Shown: positions 38,101-48,763, numbered from the stretch's first letter. The stretch: DNA of 64,000 bases from Brachypodium distachyon (GCF_000005505.3 NC_016131.3:16451501-16515500), one strand, 5' to 3'. Program-made: numbers and translations. The notes: generated by a model not told the origin, from the letters alone.

Positions 38101-41100
38101 ATCTGTCAAGATGGAGAAAATATGGCAATTTATTAAATCAACAATCAATTAGCAGTGTAATAGCAAGTTGAATATGTGACTAATTACCCGATTAGAAGGA
38201 TCGGCAACACTTTGATTGAGCCGCCCAACCTACTCCAGTGCAGACGTCCATTTGTTGCATACATCTTGTCTGGCTGACCATCTATTTGTGAGTGAATTTT
38301 GTGTTTTGTCACCGGGGTTCTTCTTCATGAGATGGTAGTGCTCATGGATATTGCTAATATGTTGTGCCAGTTTGCTCAACCACATGGACTGCATCAAGGG
38401 TGATGGCCTCCCATGCCAACACCAACGCTTCATCCTCTTCAGTAGTATAGTACATTTGTCATCCTGTCATCTTAGATGGATCAGCAAAACCTTCATCATC
38501 TTCTGATGGTTCTACATCGTTTATCTCCTCATCTGCCATCATGCTCATGAAAGAAGCATCATCAATTATTCTACAAGTCGAAGTGGCACAATCGAATGAA
38601 TCAAATAATCATGCCATCATCACATACACAGATAATCATGGCAAATAAGAGCAGCCTTTTCTTTGACGCATTGAGCTTGCATTAGGGTTTCTCCTTGCCC
38701 CCTCAGAGTCACTCTCAATACCAGGAGAAAAGGAGTTACCCTTCGATCCATATTACTTGTCAAAATATTACATGTATCTAGACGCTTTTTAAACATAGAT
38801 ACATCCATATTTGGGCAATTTGAGACAAGTAATATGGGTCGGAGGGAATACTTGATCTGCTCTTTTTGGTTGGTATCTCCTCATTCCTCATTCTCCACTT
38901 CACATCATGGACAAGCAAGGCATATGAGTGTTGCAAACAGATTGACTTTCTTCTTCGATCTCAATTGCTCCAACGCAGACGCCATTTGTTGCATACATTT
39001 TGTTCGGCAAAACATTTATTTCTGAGTGACTTTTGTGTTTTGTCAACGGGGGGTCTTCTCGATGTGATGGTAGTACTCATGGATACATTACCAATATTTT
39101 GAGCCAATGTGCTCAACTTGATGGATTGCATCAAGTGTGGTGGCCTCCCATGCCAACACCAAAGCTTCATCCTCTTCAGTAGTATAGTACGACTTGTCTT
39201 CCTTTCATCAGAGATGGATCAACAAAACCTTCATCATCTTGTGATGGTTCTACATCGTTCATCTCCTCATCTGCCATCATGCTCATGAAAGAAGCATGAC
39301 CAGACATTCTATTCTACAAAGAAATGTGGCACAATCCAATGAAACAAATAATCATGCCATCATCACATACACAAATAATCATGACAAATCAAAGCGGCCT
39401 TAGCTTGGATTAGGGTTTCTCCTTGCTTCCTCAAAGTCACTCTCGAAGCTCTCTAAGATTCTCAACACCAAGAGAAGAGGAGTTGCTTGAATTGCTCTTT
39501 TTGGTTGGTATCTCCTCATTCCTTGTCGTCCACTTCTCATCATGGACAAGCAAGACATATGAGTGTTGCAAACTGAATGGCTTTTTCCATCATGACATAC
39601 GCCATCGATGGATCAACATCACATACACAAAAACCATCATGGATCAACGTCACACCCGAGTGAAAAAACCCATTGAGAAGGTGGCATGGGGGTGACCATC
39701 GATGGCCTTCTTCTTCTTGTGGGTCCCATTTGCGACAGTCGGATTCAGGGGCGTGCGGCCGCTCGGTGCAAACGTCGGCTCGCGCACCTCCGTGTATGCG
39801 GGGCCTGGAAGAGGGCTGTGCAGTTGTTGACGCAATGGCGAGAGGCGTTGGCGCGTATGATGGCGTCTGCAATTGTGGCGACAACGGGTGGTGGAGGAGG
39901 ATTCCCGGAGGAAGGTGATGGTTCCGACTTGGCGGCCGGAGGGCGGTAGACGAAATGGGGCAGAGCGACATCTTTTGCGGAAGGCTTCCGAGCGACCACT
40001 TTTATTCCTGCGGGGGCTCGTTTTGTTCTAGGGAATGGGAAGATCATTCCCTTTATTTGGGGAAGACGAGAGAGAATTTTGGGACTACATTTTCTTATGT
40101 GTTCGACGTCATTTAGAAAAAGACAACAAAACATGTTGTGGAATAGGTTATCTCTTAGTGCCTTATCTTATAATTAATGTTTAGATGAATAAAATTAATT
40201 AATTAAATGTTTTAAAAGGTAATGTACTCCTTGATCCATATTAATTATGCCTGATTTATTACAAAAATTGTACTAATCAACAACAATTAATATGGGTCGG
40301 AGTATACCTGGTCAAACCCCAGGCCGGGTTCGGGCCCAAGCCCGGCCCGGGATGTCGGGCTGGGCCGGGCCACCCATGCCCAGTCCCAGGTATAGGTCGG
40401 AGGGAGTAGTACAATGGAAAATTGGTCTTATCTTTGCCTTGCCCTTCTTCTAAAGAGTTCATCTCTTAGCGAAGAGAAGTGCATGATTTTTTTGTATACA
40501 CGATTGCCATTGTACACTGAAGTGTTGTTTTGCTCATCTAGAGAATTAGAGTTAGTCTAGGTTTTGCTGTTCACTTATCCTCTGCTTCAGTGCAGCACAA
40601 TATGTCATTATTCCCTTAGCTCATCATTTTTAGCCATCTTTGATTTATATGATATGCCTGGCTTGTTAGATCATAGGCTTGTATATTCTGTCTGCTCTTC
40701 TAGAATTGGAGAGCTAATTTTGATCCGGTGTCATTAGCAAGAGGAAAAACAATTTCTGATGTTTCAGTTAGACGCTGCAACATATTGAACTTTTCAAGAA
40801 TCCAGTCAGTTGATAAGCTCCTGATAGTTTTTATGTTTCCTTACCTTCAGCCACAACATGACGGCCTTTTTTGTGGTGGTGCTACATTCATAATTCTTGG
40901 ATCTGCAATATTTCTTTCTAGTTGACATCAGGATTTTATCGAAAACAGGACCTGTGACACTGAAGTTTTGGTCTTTTGGCAGCATGAGTAGTATGTGAAA
41001 AGAAAATGATGCTCCTCCATCTAAGAATCCCAACACAACATATCATCTACAGCTATTTATTACCACCTCTTATGTTATTCTCTCCATCCTTTAGCTAATT

Positions 41101-41469
41101 TGCCTTGTGAAATGGTTAGCATGTAACCCACACCATGCGCAATAATAACATATCATTTTCCTGTTTCATGTTGCATAGGCTGGCGGGCTGAGTGGCGCAC
41201 CAGGTTTCTATAACTTCAAGCCCCAATTCTCCAGCGCCACCAGGCCACCTCCTGTTGACCTCCGATCACCAGACGACACCGCGGCCCTCGCAAACAAGGT
41301 GGCGGCGGAGCTTTTCTCGACACCAGAACCTGGAGCAGCAGCACCTTCAGCCCAGGCGACGCCGCAGCTGCCGGCAGCCGAGAAGGAAGATGACCTGATA
41401 GCTGAAGTCCTGTATGGCCAGAGCGGGCGACGCAGGCTGCCCATCTTCAGGGACATCTGCCCGGAATGA
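35123..41469 (+). CDS. Conserved-looking protein of unknown function
   Basis: Two exons (35123-35509 and 41179-41469) with a phase-0 GT-AG intron of 5669 bp give 225 residues. Exon 1 encodes an arginine- and serine-rich segment (ESASRRRQRRLSSPSLRAYL), a GGLELGFDASLLRYRRT segment and a polyproline run, ending YRYGPKRQ. Exon 2 begins AGGLSGAPGFYNFKPQFSS and ends with EDDLIAEVLYGQSGRRRLPIFRDICPE. No catalytic motif, signal peptide or membrane segment is visible. The start is the first ATG in good context after a GC-rich leader; a leader intron between about 34460 and 35050 is possible. The two exons fit by phase and by codon composition, but their joining is inferred. I do not recognise a named family; low-complexity N-terminus and short conserved C-terminal motifs suggest an adaptor or regulator. 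Confidence 0.7.
36190..36934 (-). pseudogene. Myb/SANT-like ORF, best-kept array unit
   Basis: The first segment (36934 down to about 36547) runs from MFDDASFMSMMADEEMN through YYTTEEDDNSVLAWEAITLD to NRWSGKQDVCNKW, interrupted by a G-run frameshift. The second (about 36500 down to 36190) carries the QHSYALLVHDEKWR-type part in shifted frames. It is not an intact gene. No transposase ORF accompanies it. Confidence 0.65.
37016..37765 (-). pseudogene. Myb/SANT-like ORF, array unit
   Basis: It starts MYDDDSFMSMMADEEMNDVEP, then GRQMYYTTEADEAFVLAWKG, followed by a NRWFAKQDVCNKWAFGLEQVG stretch in another frame. The second segment (37309 down to 37016) has QHSYALFVHDEKWRIRNEEIP. Frames are broken by a G-run near 37490. 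Confidence 0.6.
37840..38570 (-). pseudogene. Myb/SANT-like ORF, array unit
   Basis: The first segment (38570 to about 38160) encodes the same acidic start and SLTNRWSARQDVCNKWTSALE. The second (about 38090 to 37840) encodes KPFGLQHSYALLVHDEKWRTR and EIPTKR. Its left border junction shares variants with the unit at 36117 rather than with its neighbours. Confidence 0.6.
38640..39310 (-). pseudogene. Myb/SANT-like ORF, shortened array unit
   Basis: The unit is about 70 bp shorter than the others although it carries a MITE insertion of about 110 bp at 38739-38848, so roughly 180 bp have been lost. The start segment near 39250 and the QHSYALL-type part near 38900 remain recognisable. Confidence 0.55.
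38739..38848. mobile_element. Stowaway-like MITE inserted in the array
   Basis: CCCTTCGATCCATATTACTTGTC and GACAAGTAATATGGGTCGGAGG form the inverted ends, flanked by TA on both sides. The core ACATGTATCTAGACGC links it to the subfamily at 17243 and 57888. It interrupts one array unit, so it arrived after the array formed. Confidence 0.85.
39600..40226. other. Intron remainder, no gene recognised
   Basis: The part at 39660-40140 is GC-richer and has overlapping open frames on both strands without family features. It lies inside the long intron and may be unrelated inserted sequence. Confidence 0.35.
40227..40406. mobile_element. Stowaway-like MITE carrying a nested insertion
   Basis: Left end CTCCTTGATCCATATTAATTA pairs with TAATTAATATGGGTCGGAG, with the outer GGAGGGAG end displaced to 40399-40406 by an inserted segment at 40307-40390. 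TA flanks are present. Confidence 0.7.
40307..40390. mobile_element. 84-bp GC-rich palindromic insertion, TATA target duplication
   Basis: The insert begins CCTGG and ends CCAGG, is flanked by TATA on both sides, and consists of runs such as GGCCGGGTTCGGGCCC and CCGGCCCGGGATG that can pair internally. It splits the right end of the host MITE. The class of element is not known to me. Confidence 0.55.
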
Positions 41470-42054
41470 GCAGTGTGCCCTATCATCCTTCAGACATTAT
41501 ATATGGTTCATGGACTTGCTTTTGCCCCTGTATATTCAGTCTGTATCCTTCCTGTGTCTATATAGGCCTGTCAGATGTTATACCCTGAAAGACTGTTCCT
41601 AGTTTCCCAGGGGGAGAGAGTCTCTGTTTCTCTCTTCTGTTGGTGAGAGGATTCATGTCATGGTTTGAGCAAGCCGCCGGCAACTGACCCATTTGCTTGC
41701 TGCTGGTCGAGTTATTAAAACCCTTATATATGCATCGGACAAATCGTTTGCTATTGACATTCTACTCTCTTGCAAGTTTGGCATCTCTGAAGTTCTTGCA
41801 TACACAGTTGCCATTTTCGTGTACATGGCTTCAGTTTGCTGTCGTTGCAGCTTCGAACGCAGTTGGTGCTAGGACAAACGAATACACACTTTATCTCATA
41901 CTAGGAGTACTATTTCACAATGAGTACAGAAAACAGAATACACCTAAGCATCTTTACGGGACACTTTTTTTTTTCCTGACACTACAGCCGACCTACGACA
42001 GATACAGGTGAGAAAAAGAAGAAGAGCAAAAATTGTCGACACCGACCGATATAT
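41470..42054. other. Spacer between convergent genes
   Basis: The first 250-300 bp are probably 3' UTR of the gene ending at 41469, and the last part is 3' UTR of the small membrane-protein gene read leftward. No other gene is seen. Confidence 0.5.
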
Positions 42055-42550
42055 CTACAGGTCGCCGTGCGAGGAGGAGACCGTCCTCCTGAGCGCGTCC
42101 GCCGCCGACTCCGCCGTGTGCTCCACCGTCTCCTTCCCCATCTCCAGGCTCTTCTTGGCCGCCTTCGTCACCACCGACTCCCCCGGGCTCCTCAGCTCGC
42201 CCCTTCATTCAAATTCAAATTCAAATCAGCAAATCTGAAGGAATCGAGGATCTAATTTTAGTTTTGTACCGTGGCTCGAGCGGGCGGAGCCTGAGGAAGG
42301 CCAGCTTGGCCCACGCCCGGAGCGCGCCCAGGTCCAGCCAGCCGTGGCCTCCCTCGTGTCCGGCGCCGGCCATGGCGAGCTCCACCGGCTCAGGCGGCGC
42401 CCCTGCTTTCCCGTCGGCCGCCGGCGGCGCCAGCGGCGAGAGGAAGAGCGCGAGCACCGAGGCCGCGACCAGCAGCAGCGAGACGGAGACGATGACGGCG
42501 GTCGCCGGCGACGAGGCGACGCCGCCCTTGCTGCCCTTCACGCCGCACAT
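42055..42550 (-). CDS. Small single-pass membrane protein, unknown function
   Basis: Two exons (42550-42270 and 42202-42055) give 142 residues. A hydrophobic helix at about residues 18-45 (TAVIVSVSLLLVAASVLALF) follows a short basic N-terminus without obvious cleavage site, so it is likely a signal anchor. A glycine/alanine/proline-rich middle part contains GHGWLDLGALRAWAKLAFLRL. The second exon encodes KAAKKSLEMGKETVEHTAESAADALRR-type sequence, which looks like an amphipathic helix with LEA-like spacing. The splice phase (2+1) is consistent and the frame ends at TAG. The intron is only 67 bp. No enzyme motif is present. The exon structure is inferred from codon-like composition and consensus sites. 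Confidence 0.65.
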
Positions 42551-44131
42551 CCTTGATTTGCACCGGCGATATCGTAGAGATTCTAGAAGGGAGAGAATTA
42601 ATGGAATGATGGGGGGCATGGCAGGGCAGGAGGATCGATCGCGAAGGTTGTGTTGGGGGCTGGCCGGGGCGGGGGGCTCTTGGTCGCAGGAGACGACGCG
42701 TGCGGCGACACGTGTAGAGTGTCTAGCCGCCGAAGAAGGCAGCGGAGGTGGCCTGCCGACAACGCGTACGTGTCGCGCCACGTACGCACGGAGCTTCTTA
42801 AACAACAAACTTTTACAGGCGAGAGCCACGTACGTCGACATGTCGAGCCATGCATGTCTATCACGCCCCAATTTTCTGGGGGCGACGTGTGCTTAATTTA
42901 GTCGTGCACTTCTCCGTGTGCGTACTAAGTTCAAGTACTGTTTCGATAGTGGGCGAGGAGTTGATCGCACGCAATTAATCGACGATAACTGGAGTGCACG
43001 AATCAGTTTAATTAGCTAGCTGAAGTTAACAGATTCCAAACGCAGCAGAGCCAATAGCGGCACCAACCTACCTAGGACACAAAATAAATAAGCTCGACGA
43101 GGCTGCCACGACTCGTAAGTAATTACTTAGATCATGAGATTTGAACCACCAAAAATCATGTCACGGAAGTGCGTGTTAAGCTGGGCGCGCGGCCATTGGA
43201 GTACTGGACCGAGGAGATTGTGATCGGACAACCGGCCGGCCGGCCGGCCTTTACGTGCAGTTTAATTTCTATCTTTCCCAGAAGCTTCTGCTGTCAAGTT
43301 ATTCTTTCTATTAGTACTGCAAGATACCAAACCTAACAACCATATTGATCGATCGATAAGCATATTCGACGCTAACTATCGGACGAGCTAATTGAACCGT
43401 TCTCTTTGTAGTGATAAGAGGCGACAAGGTTTCTTCCAAAGGAGAAAATAGTACGGAGCATGCAGTAGGATTATTATTGAGGCGTATTGATGCTGGCACC
43501 TCCACGTTAGCGCGAGTGATTAGTTATGCTAATCGAGCCGTTGCTAATTAAATCTCTCCACATGATGAAACCAACCAGCTAGAGCACGATGGACGGAAAT
43601 GATACTATACAGTATTGCCCGCATAAACATTGGAGAACATTGTACACTGTGTCATTCGTATGGGTAACATTAAGTGTCAGTAAGCATGTTGCTAACTTGC
43701 TATGCGAATCATATCAGATATTCATTGCTCCTATTACGGAGACCATAAAAAATTACTCCGTAATACCGATCCAAAAAAAGAGCAAATCCAAAAGTAAACG
43801 CAAAAGCAATGTTCTTGCACGATCCGAAGCCCAACAGGATATACTGGTTAAGCCCCCGACCGGAAAGCCGACCGTTAAGTTACTTCCATTCCAAACCCTC
43901 TCTCTCATCAATCTCTCAAGCCCTGAAGCCCCCACACATAAAAAGAGCTCGAAGCCACCCAAGGAAACGAAAGGAAGCCAACCCAAGACACAAAGCCCCA
44001 AAACGTACGGCACGATCGCTCGCTTCCTCCCGGGCGGAGGCAAACGCTTCGCCCTCGCTCCCCGTTGGGTTGTGTGTTTTTTCAGTAGCTTCGAAGCCCC
44101 GCAGCCCAAGAAGAAACCCGCGCCGCCGGGC
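42551..44131. other. Divergent promoter region and SAUR leader
   Basis: No gene is recognised. 42560-42890 is GC-rich and likely 5' region of the membrane-protein gene. A GGCCGGCC run lies at about 43231-43250. An open frame from 43589 joins the SAUR frame upstream, but its sequence is unlike any SAUR, so it is taken as leader. Confidence 0.4.
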
Positions 44132-44539
44132 ATGGGCATGCGTCACCCGGACGAAGAAGAGGAGCCCCCGTCGCCGCGGCCATCCGCCTCCGCCGGCTGC
44201 TACGCCTTCCTCCGCCGCGGCGGCCATGGCAGCACCACCGGGTACCGGCGGCTGGAGTCCTCCACGTCCGTGGTGAGGGTGGAGGTGGGGAAGGCGAGGA
44301 GCGTGTACCACGTGGACGCGGCGGTGCTGGAGGCGGAGCCGGTGCGGCGGCTGCTGGCGGCGGCCGGGCGGCGGGGCCCCGGCGCGGCGGTGGTGGCGGT
44401 GGCCGTCGACGCCTTGCTGTTCGAGCACCTCCTCTGGCTGGCCGATGACGGCGGGGTGGGTGGGTCCGCCGCCGGTGTCGACGCCGCTGACCTGTCGGAG
44501 ATCGTCGAGTTCTACTCCCAGGACGACGAGGATCCGTAA
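44132..44539 (+). CDS. SAUR-like auxin-responsive protein
   Basis: An intronless gene of 135 residues, as usual for SAUR genes. The conserved SAUR core spans about residues 47-130: VVRVEVGKARSVYHVDAAVL, then EPVRRLLAAAGRR, then DALLFEHLLWLADD, ending LSEIVEFYSQDDEDP. The N-terminal 45 residues are proline/glutamate-rich and variable. SAURs of this type inhibit PP2C.D phosphatases and so promote plasma-membrane proton-pump activity and cell expansion. The start at 44132 is chosen because it begins the SAUR-like part after a leader rich in CT; two in-frame ATGs lie close (44132 and 44138). The frame stays open a further 181 codons upstream. Confidence 0.8.
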   Translation: MGMRHPDEEEEPPSPRPSASAGCYAFLRRGGHGSTTGYRRLESSTSVVRVEVGKARSVYHVDAAVLEAEPVRRLLAAAGRRGPGAAVVAVAVDALLFEHLLWLADDGGVGGSAAGVDAADLSEIVEFYSQDDEDP

Positions 44540-46047
44540 GACCACCAAGGCGCCCTGAAACGCTAAGCTCTTCTTCGCGATTCGATTCGCTCAATTTAAC
44601 CTTCTTAATTCGAATCGAAGGTGCACACCATAGCTAGCTAGCTAGTTCTCGATCCTTACAGATATTTGTGCATGAGCTAGCAACATGACTACAACATGTA
44701 TCTGATGAAGTTAATCGATCGATCGATTTGGTTGATACTCCGGTGATAAGATTTGTGTTGTCGTCGTCGTCGTGTTCGTGTGCCATGGTTCCGAGCGTCG
44801 GTGTAGAGACGCTACATATGGAGCGCAACAGCTCACCTGTAGCGTGTGCATTAGTTTGATCTGACCTGCATGAAAGGAACCCCGGATCCCGATGTTGCTT
44901 AGTAAAATGCCAAGGAAGGAAAGATCAAGGAGCTCTTTGGTTCTCGACTATTTGTGCTTCCCAATTTTTGTCAAACTATTGGCTAGCCAAAAAATTGACA
45001 AAGGATTTGTCAACTCATAGTTGGCCAAAAATTTGACAAGATTTGTGAAGAAGGATGTCAAGAAGTTGGCAAGATTCTTTTGACAACCAATTTTTAGCTA
45101 CCAACCAAGCAAACACCCTTGGACCTTGGTTGCCAAGCAAGTTTTGTCATCAACCAAGCAGAGCCCAATAACCAAATGAGAAACTACGATACGGAACAGG
45201 ACAAGATATCGTTGGACAGATGCAGGACACTGTTATGATTCGTGTTATCCCATTTCTCGCATAAGAGTGATAACTAACTCATCCAGATGTATCGGTGTTG
45301 ACAATTCTTGCAATGCTTTAGTGCATTCAGAATCAGTTTGAGGATATTTGGCCTGTATAACGTACTAGCAAAGCTGAAGCCAGACAAAGTACATGCCATT
45401 GACCTTATAAAAGAGGTGTTTGATTTCCTACATTGTTATAGAAACTGCACTTGAGAAGGCAGCAGACTTAACAAACATCGGAAAAAATCACTGGAATCTG
45501 GATTCTTATCAGGACATAAAAGACTGGATCTGGATTCTTATCCAGGTTACATCTCAAAGAATTTTAGAGAATGAATACCATCCGACAAAGCTGATATGTA
45601 ATTGACAACACAAAAAACTATACAGCAGTAGCCGAATGTTGGTTTGAACTTTGAAGGTAATGGTCATGCCCAGAGACAGATTCGGTTACACAAATATAAT
45701 TGGTACATACAGAAGTGTGATTGATTCCTGAAATACACTATCTGCACAGCAATGTAAATGCCAGCTTTGCACAAGAAAGAACCATCAAGACTCGAGAGTA
45801 ACCAGCTAAACCATACAGAACCACGCACATTCGAGACGAACGCTCCAACTGTAGGAAAAAATAAACATGCAATGCGACAGATCCAGTGTCTTCTCAAAGA
45901 GCGAATGGCTTCCACCAAGACGCGAAAAAAGGGGGTACCGGGAGTACTGGAATACCTCCATCATCTTACAAGTTAGATGCTCCCTGTGAGCTGCCATGTA
46001 TATCTCCACTTAGTGGCTGGAGTTTTGTACACATGAATGAGTTCAAT
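44540..46047. other. Spacer with one MITE and probable 3' UTRs
   Basis: Nothing gene-like was found besides the MITE-type element at 44929-45167. The SAUR 3' UTR probably extends to about 44900, and the hydroxylase 3' UTR (other strand) from 46047 back to about 45700. Confidence 0.45.
44929..45167. mobile_element. MITE with hAT-like ends
   Basis: The left end GGAGCTCTTTGGTTCTCGAC pairs with the inverse of CAACCAAGCAGAGCCC at the right end. The interior repeats TTGTCAA and TTGGCCAA-type motifs in both directions. GGGCTCTGTTTGG-like ends are common in grass hAT-type MITEs. Confidence 0.55.
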
Positions 46048-48763
46048 CTAGTCCCGTGATGCTCTTGCTTCGAATCCCCCCTCCTTCCGGCTGACTAGAC
46101 TGTAGGCCATGTGGGTTCCTAGAATTTTGTCCCAGATTGAGAAGAATGGCTGGGAGTAGTTGTATTTTGTGCCTTGGAGCTGATGGTGGATATCATGATA
46201 GGCTGTGTTATTTTGGAACAAGCGCTGGAAGATGTTGTATGGTAACCAAAGTCCACAGTGATCATCGACCGTCTTGAGTACGGCAAAGCAGAAGAAAAAT
46301 ACAGCAGTTCTCGGTGTCATACCAGAGACCAGGAAGGACATAGCACCACCTAAAGTGTCCAAAAGGAGCCCCTCCAATGGGTGGTTGTAGAGAGCCCCGA
46401 TAGCATAAGGAACAATTAGCCGGTGATGTTGTGAGTGGATATGTCGATAGAGGAATTTGTTCTGGTGCATGTAGCGGTGCACAAAATATTGCCATGTGTC
46501 CATCACCAGCATTGCTACCAAAAACTGAAACATTTGAACGACCATAGATGGCTGGACTATAACCGTTGAGCTATCTGAAGTAATCTGCAAATTATCATGT
46601 ACAACTGGGTTAGAGAGGTTAAACAAGGAATTATTGTTCATTAAGACATTTAAGCTTAAACAAACGACAGGTGCATCAACTGAAACTCCTCATCAACCAG
46701 ACAAATGCGACATAAACACACCAACAGACATGCAGAAAGCAATCCCCCAGTAAATATGAATGCCACCGTCACAAACAATTATCTTGCTTTTTGTTTGGTA
46801 TGTCATAAACTCATACCACACCTTGGGGATAGGGACTGAACATTCGAAGAGTATGTATGGATATTTACAGGTAATATGGAACATTAGATGCAAAATACCG
46901 AGGCTAAATTACGCCATGCAGAGCAGAGGTTTTGAGAGTAAATACTCCAGAAACAGAATTTTGGCCAGGGTTACAAAATCCAGGTAACATCAATCAAGTG
47001 ATAGGTGACATTTGAGCCAAAAAAGGACAAAGGAAGTTTGATTTTAGATGGATCTTGAGCTGGCAACTGCCCTCAAATGTACATCTGGTTATATGGCTAT
47101 TGTTAATGTTCCAGAAAACACGGTAGCAGAAGTATTGTGTTAGTATACAAGAGTTCACGAGATACGATCATGATAATCAGGAGGGAAAGATCAAGAGACC
47201 ACAATACAAAAAATCTTTCTGTTTGTTACTTATTACGCCAAATATTGTTATAAAATGCAGCTAAATGACTCTGGTCAGGGGTCTGTGAGTTCTGCACCAA
47301 GACAAGGATTAGTACCCAGAATCAGAAATATCAGTACAAAGAACTAAAAATTAAGTGAATTAAGAATCTGTCTAAGGGCTCATTTGGTTTGTAGGATTTC
47401 TAGAGGATTTTTACAGGTCATCGTCAAGTTCAACACTGTCTGAACCAAGGTTGTTTTTATTCTGCAAGCCTGCAATATTTATCAAGAGTTGGTCCATTCA
47501 TTTGTTGAATGCAGCTAAAATCAGCCCAAATAAAAATAACCTCTGTGAGCAGATGGCATACAAACACTTAGACGTGCTGATGTACGTTATGAGTTTACAA
47601 GCTACTGATCTCAAGTAACGGATAATGGGTGGGCTTGAAATGAAATAGACTCTTAGAGATTAATGTGCTGGTCTACTCAATCTTGTTTCGAGTCATTAGG
47701 GGTTGTTATCCAACGATTGGTCAAGATATCATCTGTCAGGAGCAGTGAATAGCTGCATAAATTGTTCAGTTATTGGTCTCACTTTGTATGCCAATAGTGC
47801 ATGGCATTATGGCTGGACTAGGAACTACGGTGTCCCCTCCTGAATCCTGATACCAATTATAATGATATTAGATCAATTTCACATAGCTGCAGTTCCCGTC
47901 CAAATTAAGCTGATTCAAGCAATCACAATGCCACATTCCCACTAGCAACCAATTTCTCCACAAATAAACTAGTTAACCAGAAAATTTACTGCATTCTGGA
48001 TAGTTACAGATGTAAATCCATACAAAGCAAAAGCCAGAAGTCTTGCTTCACTGTACCAAGGACAGCCATAATAATTGCCTATATGCAAAATTCGAAGGAA
48101 AGAAAATGACTACAACTATCTGCATAGTAACTATGCAACGGTACCAAGAAAATTCCAAATTGCGGTAACTAACAGCATACTGCAAATATTTTTCCTGCCA
48201 AAACTACCTCGAAGGAAGCAACATCAGAAAAACAACAAAACTAATTCTACACTCCAAAAGTTTTGCAATGAAGCTTTTGAGTAATTTATCATTTATCATT
48301 ACATTCATACAATAATCGTAGCAAACTGGCAACCTAGTGGTCAAATGGTCAGCAACACAAACTAACCTATATAATAGTAACAATAACAAAGACCAATTTA
48401 ATCAATTCCACAAACATAAAAATGTGAGGAATTACATCCCAACATCTTAGTAACTGATTAGCTCGTCTTTTTTGTTGTTGATGAATATGCAAGACAATGC
48501 CAATGAAGGAACATAGCCCTTACCATGAAGAGGAACATGGCAACGATGGCCTGCACGAGCTGCTGCAGGAGCACGCCGCGGACGACGGCGGGGAGGGTGA
48601 CGAGGTTCTTCTCGTCCTCCTCGGCCAGCGTGTGGAGCCTGTACCGCTCCAGCGGCCGCCGGTGCAGCACCAGCTGGTAGCCGCCGGCGTACACCCAGTA
48701 GAGCACGATGGGCGCGAAGGTGCCCATCGTCTCGTCGCTCACGTACCCTTCCCACGGCACCAT
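46048..48763 (-). CDS. SBH1: Sphingoid base C4-hydroxylase (sphinganine C4-monooxygenase)
   Basis: Two exons (48763-48524 and 46584-46048) with a 1.94-kb phase-0 intron give 258 residues, the usual length. The enzyme adds the C4 hydroxyl to sphinganine to make phytosphingosine, using a di-iron centre in the ER membrane. All three histidine boxes are present in exon 2: HRYMH, HSQHH and HDIHH. Hydrophobic stretches occur at about residues 13-33 (TMGTFAPIVLYWVYAGGYQL) and 58-80 in exon 1, and in exon 2 around MVVQMFQFLVAMLVMDTW and in the middle (AVFFFCFAVLKT). Exon 1 begins MVPWEGYVSDETMGTFAP. Plant genomes usually carry two SBH genes; which paralogue this is cannot be told here. The intron contains a GGGCTCATTTGGTTTGTAGG fragment at 47384 that looks like a MITE end. 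Confidence 0.92.

Larger units (their letters stand above)
35785..39590 (-). repeat. Tandem array of decayed Myb/SANT-like transposon ORFs
   Basis: Five junction markers (ATGCCATCATCACATAC at 36165, 36981, 37801, 38611 and 39354) give a period of 816, 820, 810 and 743 bp. On the minus strand each unit encodes SMMADEEMNDVEPSQDDEGF, then GRQMYYTTEEDEA, LAWEAITLDAV, STYWQ and SLTNRW, followed after an intron-like gap by a KPFGLQHSYALLVHDEKWR-type segment. This matches the plant Myb/SANT-like family (C-terminal part of GSTT3-like, 'NAM-associated'), which includes ORF1-type proteins of PIF/Harbinger elements. Units are broken by stops, G-runs (36682, 37490) and a MITE. The whole array lies in the intron of the 225-residue gene, antisense to it. 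Confidence 0.8.

Noticed and set aside
42221..42871. 216-codon minus-strand frame as the membrane-protein gene
   Set aside because: The internal ATG at 42550 gives a compact protein starting just before the hydrophobic anchor, and a consensus donor at 42269 leads to a second coding exon; the upstream 107 codons look like leader.
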